A DNA stretch of 64,000 bases from contig CAVQGN010000003.1 of NCBI GenBank assembly GCA_963712055.1, forward strand, positions 62,001 to 126,000, read 5' to 3'. A program made the translations under genes and the position numbers. The DNA is from JAHBVL01 sp963712055 (GTDB taxonomy: Bacteria; Chloroflexota; Chloroflexia; Thermomicrobiales; UBA6265). Positions 17,658-27,198 of this stretch are shown here, piece after piece (position 1 is the first letter of the stretch; every line of letters begins with the position of its first letter). Below the pieces are notes generated by a model. The model saw only the letters and a program-made list of their open reading frames with translations. It did no database searches and was not told where the DNA came from.

Positions 17658-18710
17658 CTATGCGACCGCTCCTACCGCTTCCAAAGCGACTGCGGTCAGC
17701 GCCGCGGCGGCGGCTTCGCAATCAGCGCGAGTAACATCGAGATGGGTCACCGCGCGCACGAGGTGCTCCTCGATGTACGGGCTGACGCGAACATCGTGCT
17801 CGGCGAGAACCTTGGCGGCGAACTCACGCGCGGTCATCCCGGTTCCGGCGACGCTGAAAATCACGATGTTGGTTTCGACCGGTGTCCGCATCATATCGAG
17901 ACCGGGCGTATGGAAAACCGCTTGCTCGAGAATCCGGGCGTTGGCATGGTCTTCAGCCAGTCGTTCGACGTTGTGCTCGAACGCATAAACACCGGCGGCT
18001 GCGATCACGCCAGCTTGACGCATGGCTCCGCCCAAGCGGTGTTTCCACAACCGGCCTGCTTCGATGAAGTCGCGATCTCCAGCCAAAACTGCACCCACCG
18101 GCGCTCCCAAACCTTTGGAGAGATCAATCCAAAGGGTATCCACCATCGATCCGAATTCTTGCGCCGAAACGCCCGACGCAATGACGGCGTTCATCAAGCG
18201 GGCGCCATCCATGTGCAACTTCATCCCGTACTCGTTCGTGAGCGCGCGGAGTTCCTGGATCTTGTCGACTGGCCAGACCATCCCGCCACCGGTGTTGGAC
18301 GTGTTTTCGATCGAGATCATCGCCGTTCGTGAAGCATGGGTGCCGCCACTGTTGACGAATGGCATGGCCTTGTCGGCACCGAAAACGCCGCGTTCGCCAT
18401 CGACCGACCGCATCATCACGCCGGCAATTACGGCCGGTCCGCCACCTTCGGAGATGTTCGGATGGGCCAGCTTTTCAAGAATCACGGCTTCTCCGGGTCG
18501 GCAATGAACCGCAAACGCGATCGTGTTGCACATCGTGCCAGACGGAAGAAAGAGGGCAGCTTCCTTTCCGGTCAGTTCTGCGACCAGTTCCTGAAGCGCG
18601 TTGACCGTTGGATCTTCGCGCATCTGCTCGTCACCGACCTCGGCGGCGGCCATGGCCGCGCGCATGGCTGCGCTTGGTCTCGTCGACGTATCACTGGAGA
18701 GGTCGATCAC
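17658..18710 (-). CDS. Low-specificity L-threonine aldolase family
   Basis: 350 residues, beta-eliminating lyase family. It opens IDLSSDTSTRPSAAMRAAM and has EVGDEQMREDPTVNALQ, FLPSGTMCN, ENTSNTGGG, MDGARLMNA (PLP Asp) and the Schiff-base Lys in DLSKGLGAPVGAVL. These enzymes cleave threonine or allo-threonine to glycine and acetaldehyde. Start: GTG 18710 with AAAGGA 7-9 nt upstream. It is convergent with the class III aminotransferase (26 bp between stops) and divergent from the MFS gene. Confidence 0.92.
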   Translation of the reverse strand: MIDLSSDTSTRPSAAMRAAMAAAEVGDEQMREDPTVNALQELVAELTGKEAALFLPSGTMCNTIAFAVHCRPGEAVILEKLAHPNISEGGGPAVIAGVMMRSVDGERGVFGADKAMPFVNSGGTHASRTAMISIENTSNTGGGMVWPVDKIQELRALTNEYGMKLHMDGARLMNAVIASGVSAQEFGSMVDTLWIDLSKGLGAPVGAVLAGDRDFIEAGRLWKHRLGGAMRQAGVIAAAGVYAFEHNVERLAEDHANARILEQAVFHTPGLDMMRTPVETNIVIFSVAGTGMTAREFAAKVLAEHDVRVSPYIEEHLVRAVTHLDVTRADCEAAAAALTAVALEAVGAVA

Positions 18711-18856
18711 CGGGGAGTCCTTTCAGGAGTTTCAATCGTGACATCGGCGTCAGTTTCGCGGAGTGAAGCCGGGAGTGCAAGTGGTGTGATGCACTGTTTG
18801 CGTGCGAATGATATGCTGACGGCAATCTATCCGACTCAGCCCGAGTCCTGCCATCA

Positions 18857-20206
18857 ATGTCAGCATACATCAGGCGAATTCGAGATTTTTCGCCTGACAT
18901 CAAACGGTTTCTCTTCTATGGGCTCATGGCCAATATTGGCTTTGGGGCGGTCGAGCTCGTTCTCAACTTCTACTTTCTCGAACTCGGCTACCGGGAAGAT
19001 TTCATTGGTGAATGGCGTGCCGTTCAGACCATCGCGATGGCCATCGTCGCGTTACTGATCGGTCCGTTGATCAACCGATTCGGACCCTGGAAAGTGATCG
19101 TGGGCGGATTCAGCCTGCTCACGGCCTCATCAGTCGTGCTTGCCTTTAGCGAGATGCAATGGATGCTCCTCCTCCTTGCGGTGGCGGTCGGAGCCGGTCT
19201 CGCGTTCTTGTTCAATCCCCTTATGCCATTTGTAATGGAGTACTCGGAACCGAATGAACGGCAATATGTATCCGCTGTAGCGTTTTCGGTCGTTTCGTTC
19301 TCAATGATGATCGGGTCGCTCATCGGCGGGTTTTCACCGTCGTTCTACAGCCGCTTGCTGCCAGCCATATCCACGGGTTCGCTGGAAGCGTACCGGGCGG
19401 CGATGCTCACTGGCAGTTTGATTTCGGCGCTCGGACTCATTCCGCTCATGCGGATGCAGAAACCGCGGGAAGCCTGGACGCCGGTCAACCGAAAGCTCGA
19501 GCAAGCCAAAATGTCGATCCAGTCGCAACGACAGACTCGAGGTGACATCGCTATCTTCGTGGCAGTCGGCGGGCTGATGAGCATCGGCGTCGGGATGGTG
19601 CAACCGTTTTACAACGTCTATCTGAAAGATCTCGGCGCTTCTGACGATCAAGTTGGGTTTATCTATGCGCTGGGCGGACTGACCGCCGCCGTGATTGGTC
19701 TGGGCGCGCCGGCAATGGCCAATCGGATGGGATCCCTGAACGCGGTGATCCTTTTGCGACTCTCGATCGTTCCCTTCTACCTCCTGCTGATTTTCATGCC
19801 GTCGCTCTCGTTGGCGATCATGGCGTTTTTGATACGACAGGCCAGTATCAGCATGGCCTGGCCGATTGACTCGACCTTCATCAGCGAGATCCTGCCCCCG
19901 AGCGCAAGATCAGGCGTGTTCGGTACCCGCTCGTCTGCGTGGAACCTTGGCTTCGCCTTCGCATCTTTTGCGGCTGGTCGGATCATCGTTCAATCAGGCT
20001 ATGACTGGCTGTTCGTCAGTATCGTTGTTTTCAGCACGCTATCGGCGCTGCTCTTTTACGTCTATTTCCGACGTCATCCCATGGTGCTTAGCGGCGAGAT
20101 TCCATCGGCTCTTCCGAGGCGGAAACGACTCGCGGCAGAGGAAGCCCCTTCACGTTTTGGCGAAGGCGTGGCAGAATCAGAGGGGAAAGCGGCGACTTCG
20201 GCGTGA
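18857..20206 (+). CDS. MFS transporter
   Basis: 449 residues with about 12 predicted membrane helices in two halves, joined by a cytosolic loop around residues 205-225. The segment after helix 2 (GPLINRFGPWKVIV) is the MFS motif A position. The C-terminal tail is polar (about 30 residues). The cargo cannot be told. The GH3-family gene starts 10 bp downstream on the same strand, so the two may be co-transcribed. Confidence 0.85.
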   Translation: MSAYIRRIRDFSPDIKRFLFYGLMANIGFGAVELVLNFYFLELGYREDFIGEWRAVQTIAMAIVALLIGPLINRFGPWKVIVGGFSLLTASSVVLAFSEMQWMLLLLAVAVGAGLAFLFNPLMPFVMEYSEPNERQYVSAVAFSVVSFSMMIGSLIGGFSPSFYSRLLPAISTGSLEAYRAAMLTGSLISALGLIPLMRMQKPREAWTPVNRKLEQAKMSIQSQRQTRGDIAIFVAVGGLMSIGVGMVQPFYNVYLKDLGASDDQVGFIYALGGLTAAVIGLGAPAMANRMGSLNAVILLRLSIVPFYLLLIFMPSLSLAIMAFLIRQASISMAWPIDSTFISEILPPSARSGVFGTRSSAWNLGFAFASFAAGRIIVQSGYDWLFVSIVVFSTLSALLFYVYFRRHPMVLSGEIPSALPRRKRLAAEEAPSRFGEGVAESEGKAATSA

Positions 20207-20215
20207 CGTTTCGTC

Positions 20216-21376
20216 GTGGGCAGTCTGATGGGGATGGGAAACTTGGTTTCAGAGGCGTTGAATCGAGCAATGAGTCGACGTCGTTTGCTGGCGGGCACGG
20301 CGGCAACTGCGCTTGCGGTTGCACCGGTGGCAGCCCTGGCGGATGGCCCAATTTCTGACAATACGACCATCGAACGAATTCTCGGCAGGATGACGCTCCG
20401 GGAAAAACTCGGTCAAATGTTCATCATCTCCGCCAGCGGCACTGACATGACCGATTGGTACCGCGAGCAACTCCTCGACCTCCAACCGGGTGGCGTTCTC
20501 TTTTTCGCGTACAACGTCGGTTCCGAAAATCAGGTTCGGGCCTATATCGACGCGATCCAACGGACCGGCCGCTATTCACCGGCGATGATCGCCGTCGACC
20601 AGGAAGGTGGACCCGTGACCCGGGTTCCCGGCGACCCGGTTCCCGGCGCCAATCAACTTGGCACACTCAGTGACAAGGAAGTTCGAAGTTTCTCAGTCGA
20701 ACGCGCCGACTTCCTCCGTCAGTACGGTTTCAACATCAACTTTGCTCCGGTGGCGGATGTCGCCTACACCCTCGACAGCACGATGCTCTATCGCAGCTTC
20801 GGGAGTGACCCCGGGCTGGTAGCCGGGAAGATCAAAGCAGTGGTCAGCGGATCCCGTCGAGGCAAGGTCGCTAGCGCGGTCAAGCATTTCCCTGGCCACG
20901 GTCGCGCGGTGCTCGATTCTCATGTTGGGTTGCCGGTCGTTGACATCTCGCTCGAGGAGTGGATGGCGACCGATGCAATCCCATTCAAAGCGGCAGTCGA
21001 TGCCGCGGTCGAAATGGTGATGTTTGGTCATCTCCAGTTCCGACAATGGGACGAAGCGCCGACCTCGCTCTCTGCGAAGGCAATGTCCGTGCTTCGCGAC
21101 GATGTTGGCTTCAAGGGTGTCACCTTGACCGATGATCTGACGATGGGTGCCCTCAGTTGGCAATCGCCGTACGACCTCGTTGAGCAGTCTGTCCTGGCGG
21201 GTATGGACATGCTGCTTTACACGACCGCACCAGTGCCATTTGCCGATCTGGTCCAACATCTGCACGATCGAGTCGAAGATGGCACGATTGCCGAATCGCA
21301 AATTGACGCTAGCGTGCGGCGGATTCTTGCGATGAAAACCCGTTGGTTTCCTCAGCTGGCTATCCCACTCACTTGA
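20216..21376 (+). CDS. Glycoside hydrolase family 3, NagZ-like, with Tat-type signal
   Basis: 386 residues. An N-terminal SRRRLLAGTAATALAVAPVA stretch is a twin-arginine signal, so the protein is probably exported folded. The GH3 N-terminal barrel follows: LREKLGQMFI, the PAMIAVDQEGGPVTR motif, VKHFPGHG (NagZ-type), and the Asp nucleophile in VTLTDDLTMGA. There is no C-terminal GH3 domain, as in beta-N-acetylhexosaminidases that act on peptidoglycan fragments. Starts: GTG 20216, ATG 20228, ATG 20234 or ATG 20270 are all possible; none has a good site. The Tat signal is intact from any of the first three. Confidence 0.88.
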   Translation: MGSLMGMGNLVSEALNRAMSRRRLLAGTAATALAVAPVAALADGPISDNTTIERILGRMTLREKLGQMFIISASGTDMTDWYREQLLDLQPGGVLFFAYNVGSENQVRAYIDAIQRTGRYSPAMIAVDQEGGPVTRVPGDPVPGANQLGTLSDKEVRSFSVERADFLRQYGFNINFAPVADVAYTLDSTMLYRSFGSDPGLVAGKIKAVVSGSRRGKVASAVKHFPGHGRAVLDSHVGLPVVDISLEEWMATDAIPFKAAVDAAVEMVMFGHLQFRQWDEAPTSLSAKAMSVLRDDVGFKGVTLTDDLTMGALSWQSPYDLVEQSVLAGMDMLLYTTAPVPFADLVQHLHDRVEDGTIAESQIDASVRRILAMKTRWFPQLAIPLT

Positions 21377-21392
21377 CACCGTCGGCAGCGAA

Positions 21393-22277
21393 TCAAGTTG
21401 CTGCGCGCTGAAGCCGAACAGCCAACCGTTTCAGGCGATCGCGTTTACCTTCGCTTTCCGCGAATGCTGTCGCGATGGTGGCGCCTGTTTCACGGAAAAC
21501 GCCATTCCCAAATCGTTCCCGGTTCCTCAAAGCCCACAGATAGACATCCGCCTCGCTGTGTAACGGGAAGCTCCGCAAGAGTTGAGCTTCGCGAGCGGCA
21601 CTTACAACCGGCATGTAGTCGCTATCGAACCAGATCGGCGCAGCCTCCTGAAGAGAAACTTCGGCGCCCCGCTCGCTTGAAAGGCGATCGGCCGTTTCGC
21701 GAATTGCCTCGAGCATCACGTCGAAACGCCCGAGTCCTGACGGCCGAATATCGTGCTGCGGTCTGGAACGATCGAGATCGGTCTGGCGAAGGAACTCGGC
21801 GTACTCGAGTTGCCTCAGAATCTGCGGTGCGGTCATAGTCGAATTAATCGGTGCTCGAACTCGTCGCTCGATCACTTCGGCGTCGATGAATTCCACACCA
21901 TGCTGTCGGGCAACCGAGACGCGATGGTTTCCATCCTTGACAAAATAGACATCGTCGACCTTGTAAAGCTGGACGGGCGGGAGTCGGATTTCCCGATGAT
22001 AGGCCCGGTCGATGCTTTTCCATCGTGAAGCAGTATGCCGTTGCCGTGGGAAAAACGCCCGGTCGAAATCCTGGTATCGGTCCACACTCCCGATAATATC
22101 CGCGACCGGAACGGATTCGATGCCGCGATAGGTCTCAGATTCAGCCTTGTTGAGTCGTTGTACTTCTCCATAGGCAACCAGATCATTGGGCTTGCGCCGA
22201 AACGCTGAGGCCATCGCCCGCAGAAAGGCTTTCCGATGGGCCTTGTCGTAATCCATGTTGATCTGTTCGTCAGCCAC
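21393..22277 (-). CDS. ParB/sulfiredoxin-fold-like protein of unknown role
   Basis: 294 residues. The central VYFVKDGNHRVSVARQHG is the motif of ParB-like/sulfiredoxin-fold domains (GxxRxxA-type loop). It is preceded by VPVADIIGSVDRYQDFDRAF. The N-terminus is basic and helical; the C-terminus (FPLHSEADVYLWALRNRERFG) is a helical region I cannot assign. It is not a ParB partition protein: there is no HTH domain and no ParA neighbour. Start GTG 22277. It is 52 bp downstream of a phosphoesterase gene on the same strand and probably co-transcribed. Confidence 0.62.
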   Translation of the reverse strand: MADEQINMDYDKAHRKAFLRAMASAFRRKPNDLVAYGEVQRLNKAESETYRGIESVPVADIIGSVDRYQDFDRAFFPRQRHTASRWKSIDRAYHREIRLPPVQLYKVDDVYFVKDGNHRVSVARQHGVEFIDAEVIERRVRAPINSTMTAPQILRQLEYAEFLRQTDLDRSRPQHDIRPSGLGRFDVMLEAIRETADRLSSERGAEVSLQEAAPIWFDSDYMPVVSAAREAQLLRSFPLHSEADVYLWALRNRERFGNGVFRETGATIATAFAESEGKRDRLKRLAVRLQRAAT

Positions 22278-22329
22278 GCCAGAACCTTGCTGAGATGAGG
22301 AGGAAGTCGACGTTCGCGATCATTCTGCG

Positions 22330-22977
22330 TCAAGGTGCTTCCAAATCGAGCTGCTTGTATGGGTAGACATTGATCACCCTGGTCTCATGGTAGGTGGTTT
22401 CGTACGGGATATTGCGATCGTAAAGGTGAATGTGACCGTGGAGGTGATAGGCCGGTTTGAACGTGCGAAGAAACCACTGAATCGAAGTGAACCCCCGGTG
22501 AGCATAGTCCGGCTGGTCATTAACATCCCGGGCCGGCGCGTGCGTAATCAACACATCGAGCCAGCGCCCATGCCGCACCCGATTCCAGGTCATTTTCGGC
22601 AACATCCTCCCGATCTTGCCGTACATCTGGCTTTCCGTGAATTGCTGTCCGCCTTCGCCGGAGTAGCGCGGCGAACCAGGTAATCCTCCGATGATCAATC
22701 CTGTAAAGGAATCCGTGACGACATCGCCGTCGAGCCGTACGCAGCCCATTGGATCGTAATACCGGTCCGAATTGGCTGCAGTCTTCCATTCTTCGGCGTG
22801 ATTACCGAGCACGTAGTAGACCGGTTTTTCAAGCGCATCGGCCAGGAACTCGAGATAGCGAGCCGGCAAGTCTCCGCATCCAAACACGATTCGCACCTCC
22901 GGCATCCTCTGCCGCAGCGTCGCACTGTGAATGCGCGGATCGATGACATCGGAAACCGCAAGTACGTTGGTGGTCAC
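22330..22977 (-). CDS. Metallophosphoesterase
   Basis: 215 residues. Calcineurin-like ligands: an altered first motif (VSDVID instead of DxH), CGDLP, LGNH (VLGNHAEE), THAP and HGHIH. The unusual first motif keeps two Asp but no His. The substrate is unknown. Start GTG 22977, whose G is the last base of the upstream aminotransferase TAG stop, so translation is probably coupled. Neighbours suggest no specific role. Confidence 0.8.
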   Translation of the reverse strand: MTTNVLAVSDVIDPRIHSATLRQRMPEVRIVFGCGDLPARYLEFLADALEKPVYYVLGNHAEEWKTAANSDRYYDPMGCVRLDGDVVTDSFTGLIIGGLPGSPRYSGEGGQQFTESQMYGKIGRMLPKMTWNRVRHGRWLDVLITHAPARDVNDQPDYAHRGFTSIQWFLRTFKPAYHLHGHIHLYDRNIPYETTYHETRVINVYPYKQLDLEAP

Positions 22978-24355
22978 TACACGGAAAGGCGCTCGATCGC
23001 GCGATCGAAGCGTGACAGCAACTCCGTGATCGTTGACTGGTCCATCGCGGTCGACGTACAGAACATCAATCGAGGCGCCGCAAAGACACCTTCCAGCAAG
23101 AGAGCAAGATGCAGCATCCGCTTGAGCGATTGATCGCTCCGAGCGGCGTCCCGGTAATTCGATATCGACGTCTCTGTAAAATGAATCGCTCCAAACGACC
23201 CGTAACCGGTGATCGTGACTGGGATGCCTTGATTCCCAAACACTCTCGTCAGACCTGATCTCAGATCGGCGCCGAGTCTGTTAATCCGTTCAACTTCGGT
23301 TTGCGGAAACGCTCCCATCGCCGCCGCGCCTGCCACCATAGTGACCGCGTTGCCATTGAAGGTCCCGGATTGCCACATCGGTCGTTTGGAAGCGGGATCG
23401 AACATCGACATGATGTCGCGGCGACCGCCGAATGCACCAACCGGAAAACCACCGCCGATGATCTTGGCAAACGCCGTGAGATCGGGGACAACGTCCATCT
23501 CGGTCTTGAAAACCACCATATCCAAGCCGGAACGACATCACTTCGTCGAACAGAAGCAACGCGCCATGTTGGGCGGTGAATCTCGCGGGCGACCCGCAGA
23601 AACGACAGCTCAGCCGGGATCATGCCCGCTGAACCCATCACCGGTTCGAGGATGAAACCGGCAATGTCGTTCCCATGCGAGGCAAAGGCCCTTTCGAGCG
23701 CGCCGATATCGTTGAACGGCGTGACCAGCACTGAGTCGACGGTGCCAGTTGGCAATCCGGGCGAATCGACCGTTTGCGTTGGATAACCATCAGGACCGGC
23801 GTTTTCCGGATCGGGATGGACGCTGATCTCGAAGTCATCGAAGGTGCCGTGATAGCCCCCTTCGATCTTCAGGATCAGATCACGTCCGGTGAAGGCACGC
23901 GCGGCGCGTACCATATTCATGGTGGCTTCGGTGCCACTATTCGTGAATCGAATCAGATCGACCGAAGGAACCCGGTCGACCAGTATTCTGGCGAGGGAAG
24001 TTTGCGATTCAAGGGCTGCCGCGAAATTGGTTCCCTTGGCGATCTGCCTGGTTGCCGCTTCGGTAATCGCTGGCAAGGCGTGACCATGAATTAGCGAGGT
24101 GTAATTGTTCAAGACATCGATATAGGTGTTGCTATCGGCGTCGACTACCTCACAGCCTCTCCCCGACACCATCGTCAGTGGATAGGGTGGATGAAAGGCG
24201 ACGGTGCGCGTGTCACCGCCCGGGAGGACTTGCTCGGCTTGGTGGTGGAGTACCGACGACGTTGGTGTTCGCGCCTCATAGTCGTGAATGAGCCGTCTCA
24301 CCTGAGGTTCGTGGTTAGAACGTGCGATATCGATCGATTCCGAGATCAAAGCCAT
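22977..24355 (-). pseudogene. GSA-2,1-aminomutase-like class III aminotransferase, two frameshifts
   Basis: The reading passes through three frames. Part 1 (ATG 24355 to about 23573) has LPGGDTRTVAFHP, YIDVLNNYTSLIHGH, TNSGTEATMNMVRAAR, KIEGGYHG and EPVMGSAGMIP. Part 2 (about 23571-23512) gives QHGALLLFDEVMSFRLGYGG. Part 3 (to 22977) gives PDLTAFAKIIGGGFPVGAFGG with the Schiff-base Lys. Removing one base from the GGG at 23571-23573 and one from the AAAA at 23509-23512 restores a complete protein of about 459 residues. The family converts glutamate-1-semialdehyde or related amino acids; a true HemL role is not implied. Either decayed or affected by homopolymer miscalls. Confidence 0.85.
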
Positions 24356-24382
24356 GATCGGCGGTTCCTTCCTGACGGTACG

Positions 24383-25942
24383 TCAATCGACGACGACGGT
24401 ACGGGACTGCTCTCTGAGGAACTGCTGGACATAGTACGGTCCAAGTCCACCCTTGCCCGTGCTACCGCTCGCTTTCCAGCCGCAGAACGACTGGCAACCC
24501 GGCCAGGCTCCGGTGGTGGCGCCGCCTTTGCGGTTGGCATAGACCACGCCGGCTTCGATCCGATCGAAAAAGGTCGCCATTTCTTCATCTGACTGGGTGA
24601 AGATGCCAGCCGTCAAACCGTATTCCGTGTCGTTAGCCAGTTCGATCGCTTGGTCGAGCGATTTGACAGCGCCCACCACGAGAAATGGCAGAAAGAGTTC
24701 GCGCTTGAAGAGATCGTGATCAAGCGGCAGACCATCGACGATCGTCGGCGCGACGTACGTTCCCTGATCGAACAAACCTCCGGTCAAGCGTTCGCCACCG
24801 GAGCGAATGACGCCAATCGAGGCCGATTCAGCTGCTTCCTCGAAACGTTCGACCGCGCGTTCATCGATCACTGGGCCCACGAAAACATTCCGCTCGCGGG
24901 GGTCACCGACTTCGACCTTCTCCGTGCGGAGAAGCAGTTTCTTCATGAATGGTTCGTACACGCTTTCGTCGACATAGACTCGCGAGCAGGCCGAACATTT
25001 CTGCCCGGAGAATCCGAACGCCGATCGCACGACGCCTTCGACCGCTTTGTCGAGATCAGCATTGGCCGTGACGATGGTTGGGTTTTTGCCACCCATCTCG
25101 GTGATACAAGGTTTCGGGAAATCGGTGCTGAATTCGTGGAAGAGATCGAGACCGACCTCTTTCGAACCGGTGAAGATGACCGCGTCCACGCCGGGATGGT
25201 GAGTCAGCGTTTCACCGACGACCTCTCCCGAACCGGTGATGAAGTTGAACACGCCGGCCGGAACCCCTGCATCCTGATAGCAGCGAGCGAGTTCGTAACC
25301 GGAAATCGGTGTCGCCGAGGCGGGTTTGTAGACAACGGTGTTTCCAGCGACCATCGCTCCAGCGGACATGCCAGCCGAGAGCGCATGCGGGAAATTGAAG
25401 GGCGCCAGAACCGCCCAGACACCAAACGGACGCAAGATCGACATGTTGTGCTCAGTCGGATCGAGCGATCCCATCTCGATCACAAAGCCCTTGTTGGCAA
25501 TGAGCTGGTTGGCGTATTCCTCGATCAGGTCGGCGCCTTCTTCGACCTCGCCGATCGCTTCTCCCCGGTTCTTCCCGGCTTCGACGATCAGAAGTGACGA
25601 AAGTCGAAACTTCCGCTCCCGGATCAGTTCGGCCGATTTGATCATGATGGCTGCGCGCTCCTGGTAAGGCATCGCCGCCCAAGCGGGATAGGCGGCGCGG
25701 GCAGCGGCGACAGCGTCGTCGACGTCCTTGGTGGTGCCCCTTTGGAACTGGCCCAGCAGGAGCGAATGATCAATTGGCGAGCGGACTTCGAACTGCTCGG
25801 CGGCGGTCCGGTCTTCACCGTTGATGATCATCGGGTGTTGCTTGCCCCAACCTGCTTGGACCTCGGCGAGCGCTGCGTCAAACGCGCTGTGCATCCGCTC
25901 GATTTGTTCAGCTGTGGCGGTGTAAGTGATCTTCTCGGTCAT
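24383..25942 (-). CDS. 1-pyrroline-5-carboxylate (L-glutamate gamma-semialdehyde) dehydrogenase
   Basis: 519 residues, aldehyde dehydrogenase superfamily, P5CDH group 2 length. Motifs: APFNFPHALSAGM and NTVVYKPA (NAD-binding), FTGSKEVG, catalytic Glu in EMGGKNPTIV, catalytic Cys in GFSGQKCSACSRVY, and a C-terminal YANRKGGATTGAWPGCQSF as in P5CDH (RocA/PruA). It oxidises glutamate semialdehyde to glutamate in proline or arginine breakdown. A GGGAGAA site lies 8 nt before ATG 25942. The frameshifted aminotransferase gene follows 27 bp downstream on the same strand. Confidence 0.92.
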   Translation of the reverse strand: MTEKITYTATAEQIERMHSAFDAALAEVQAGWGKQHPMIINGEDRTAAEQFEVRSPIDHSLLLGQFQRGTTKDVDDAVAAARAAYPAWAAMPYQERAAIMIKSAELIRERKFRLSSLLIVEAGKNRGEAIGEVEEGADLIEEYANQLIANKGFVIEMGSLDPTEHNMSILRPFGVWAVLAPFNFPHALSAGMSAGAMVAGNTVVYKPASATPISGYELARCYQDAGVPAGVFNFITGSGEVVGETLTHHPGVDAVIFTGSKEVGLDLFHEFSTDFPKPCITEMGGKNPTIVTANADLDKAVEGVVRSAFGFSGQKCSACSRVYVDESVYEPFMKKLLLRTEKVEVGDPRERNVFVGPVIDERAVERFEEAAESASIGVIRSGGERLTGGLFDQGTYVAPTIVDGLPLDHDLFKRELFLPFLVVGAVKSLDQAIELANDTEYGLTAGIFTQSDEEMATFFDRIEAGVVYANRKGGATTGAWPGCQSFCGWKASGSTGKGGLGPYYVQQFLREQSRTVVVD

Positions 25943-25972
25943 TTGATGTTTCTCCCGTTGAGACTGCTTGAA

Positions 25973-26359
25973 TCAGTCGTAGTCGCCGTCGATCTGGGCT
26001 ACTTCGATCAGGTTTCCGAATGGATCACGAACGAAAAATCGGGGTCGGTTCGGGATCGCGGTGGTTTCTTCGATCGCGATTCCCGCCTCGTTGAAACGGG
26101 CACGGTAGGCAGCGATGTCGTCCACCTGCAAACAGAGATGCTGGCCGGCGCTTTTCGCACTCAGCATTTCGTCGGCGAACACGTGGACTTCTGCGCCGCC
26201 ATCACCAGCAGAAAACCAGATCAGTTCCTGCGAGTCGAGCGATGTTGGAGGCGAGATCTCAGGCATCGCCATCACGTCGGCGTAAAACGCTCGTGCCTGC
26301 TGGGCTGAACCCGGTGGCATCGGCACGCTCGTGTGCTGAATTCTGAGAACCTGTGCCAT
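25973..26359 (-). CDS. VOC-family (glyoxalase/bleomycin-resistance fold) protein
   Basis: 128 residues from ATG 26359, which has AGGAGC 7 nt upstream; the frame opens further upstream without support. One VOC module: RIQHTSVPMPPGSAQQARAF at the start, HLCLQVDDIAAYRARFNEAG in the middle and RFFVRDPFGNLIEVAQ at the end with the metal-type Glu. Such proteins are metal-dependent lyases, dioxygenases or binding proteins; the substrate is unknown. It is 30 bp upstream of the P5C dehydrogenase gene and probably in the same operon. It is divergent from upp. Confidence 0.85.
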   Translation of the reverse strand: MAQVLRIQHTSVPMPPGSAQQARAFYADVMAMPEISPPTSLDSQELIWFSAGDGGAEVHVFADEMLSAKSAGQHLCLQVDDIAAYRARFNEAGIAIEETTAIPNRPRFFVRDPFGNLIEVAQIDGDYD

Positions 26360-26532
26360 GTTTCTGCTCCTTTTCTCGCTCGAATCGACGGTGCGTCGAG
26401 AGAATGTTCGGGCGGCTTCACTCCTGTCGGAATGGTACGCTACCGACCTTGGCAAACGATCCGCGCGAGACCGGCTCGCTAGACCGAGACAGCACGTCGT
26501 GTGTGATCCCTTTGTCGCACGAGGAAAGAACG

Positions 26533-27183
26533 ATGCCAGAAACCAGCGGACTCGAAGCCAACCTCCATGTCAGTCAGCATCCGCTGGTGCAGCACAAGAT
26601 TACCCTGCTGGCGGATACGACTACCGGAACGGATCGCTTTCGTGAGCTCGTTCGCGAGTTGACTCATCTCTTGCTTTACGAAGCAACTGCGGATTTGCCG
26701 CTGCGGGACAAGCCGTTCGACACTCCGTTGGAATCCACCACAGGAACCGAACTCGATGCGCAGGTGGCGCTGGTGCCAATTCTGCGAGCCGGTCTGGGTA
26801 TGGTTGATGGCGCTCGAGAGCTTCTGCCAGCTGCGCCGATTTATCACCTCGGCATCTATCGAGATGAAAAAACGCACAATCCCGTCAGCTATTACGACAA
26901 ACTACCGCCGGTCATGTCCTCAGATCTCGCGATCGTACTCGATCCGATGCTCGCCACCGGGGGATCAGCGGTCTCCGCCATTGCCGAACTGCGGAATCAT
27001 GGTCTGCAATGGATCAAATATGTCGGGTTGATCGCCGCGCCAGAAGGAGTCGCGCTGATGCAGCGGGAGCACCCGGAGGTGCCGATTCACGTCGCCAAGG
27101 TAGATCGGGAGTTGGATGGGAAGAAATACATCCGCCCGGGACTGGGGGACGCTGGCGATCGGCTGTACGGCACATCACAGTAG
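26533..27183 (+). CDS. upp: Uracil phosphoribosyltransferase
   Basis: 216 residues from ATG 26533 (GAGGAAAG 5-12 nt upstream). UPRT makes UMP from uracil and PRPP. Motifs: VSQHPLVQHKITLLAD at the N-terminus, VPILRAGLGMVDG (uracil/PRPP loop), LGIYRDEKT, the PRPP-binding LDPMLATGGSAVSAI, and the C-terminal YIRPGLGDAGDRLYGT that binds uracil. Complete and typical length. Confidence 0.96.
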   Translation: MPETSGLEANLHVSQHPLVQHKITLLADTTTGTDRFRELVRELTHLLLYEATADLPLRDKPFDTPLESTTGTELDAQVALVPILRAGLGMVDGARELLPAAPIYHLGIYRDEKTHNPVSYYDKLPPVMSSDLAIVLDPMLATGGSAVSAIAELRNHGLQWIKYVGLIAAPEGVALMQREHPEVPIHVAKVDRELDGKKYIRPGLGDAGDRLYGTSQ

Positions 27184-27198
27184 GTCGCTGATTCCGCC

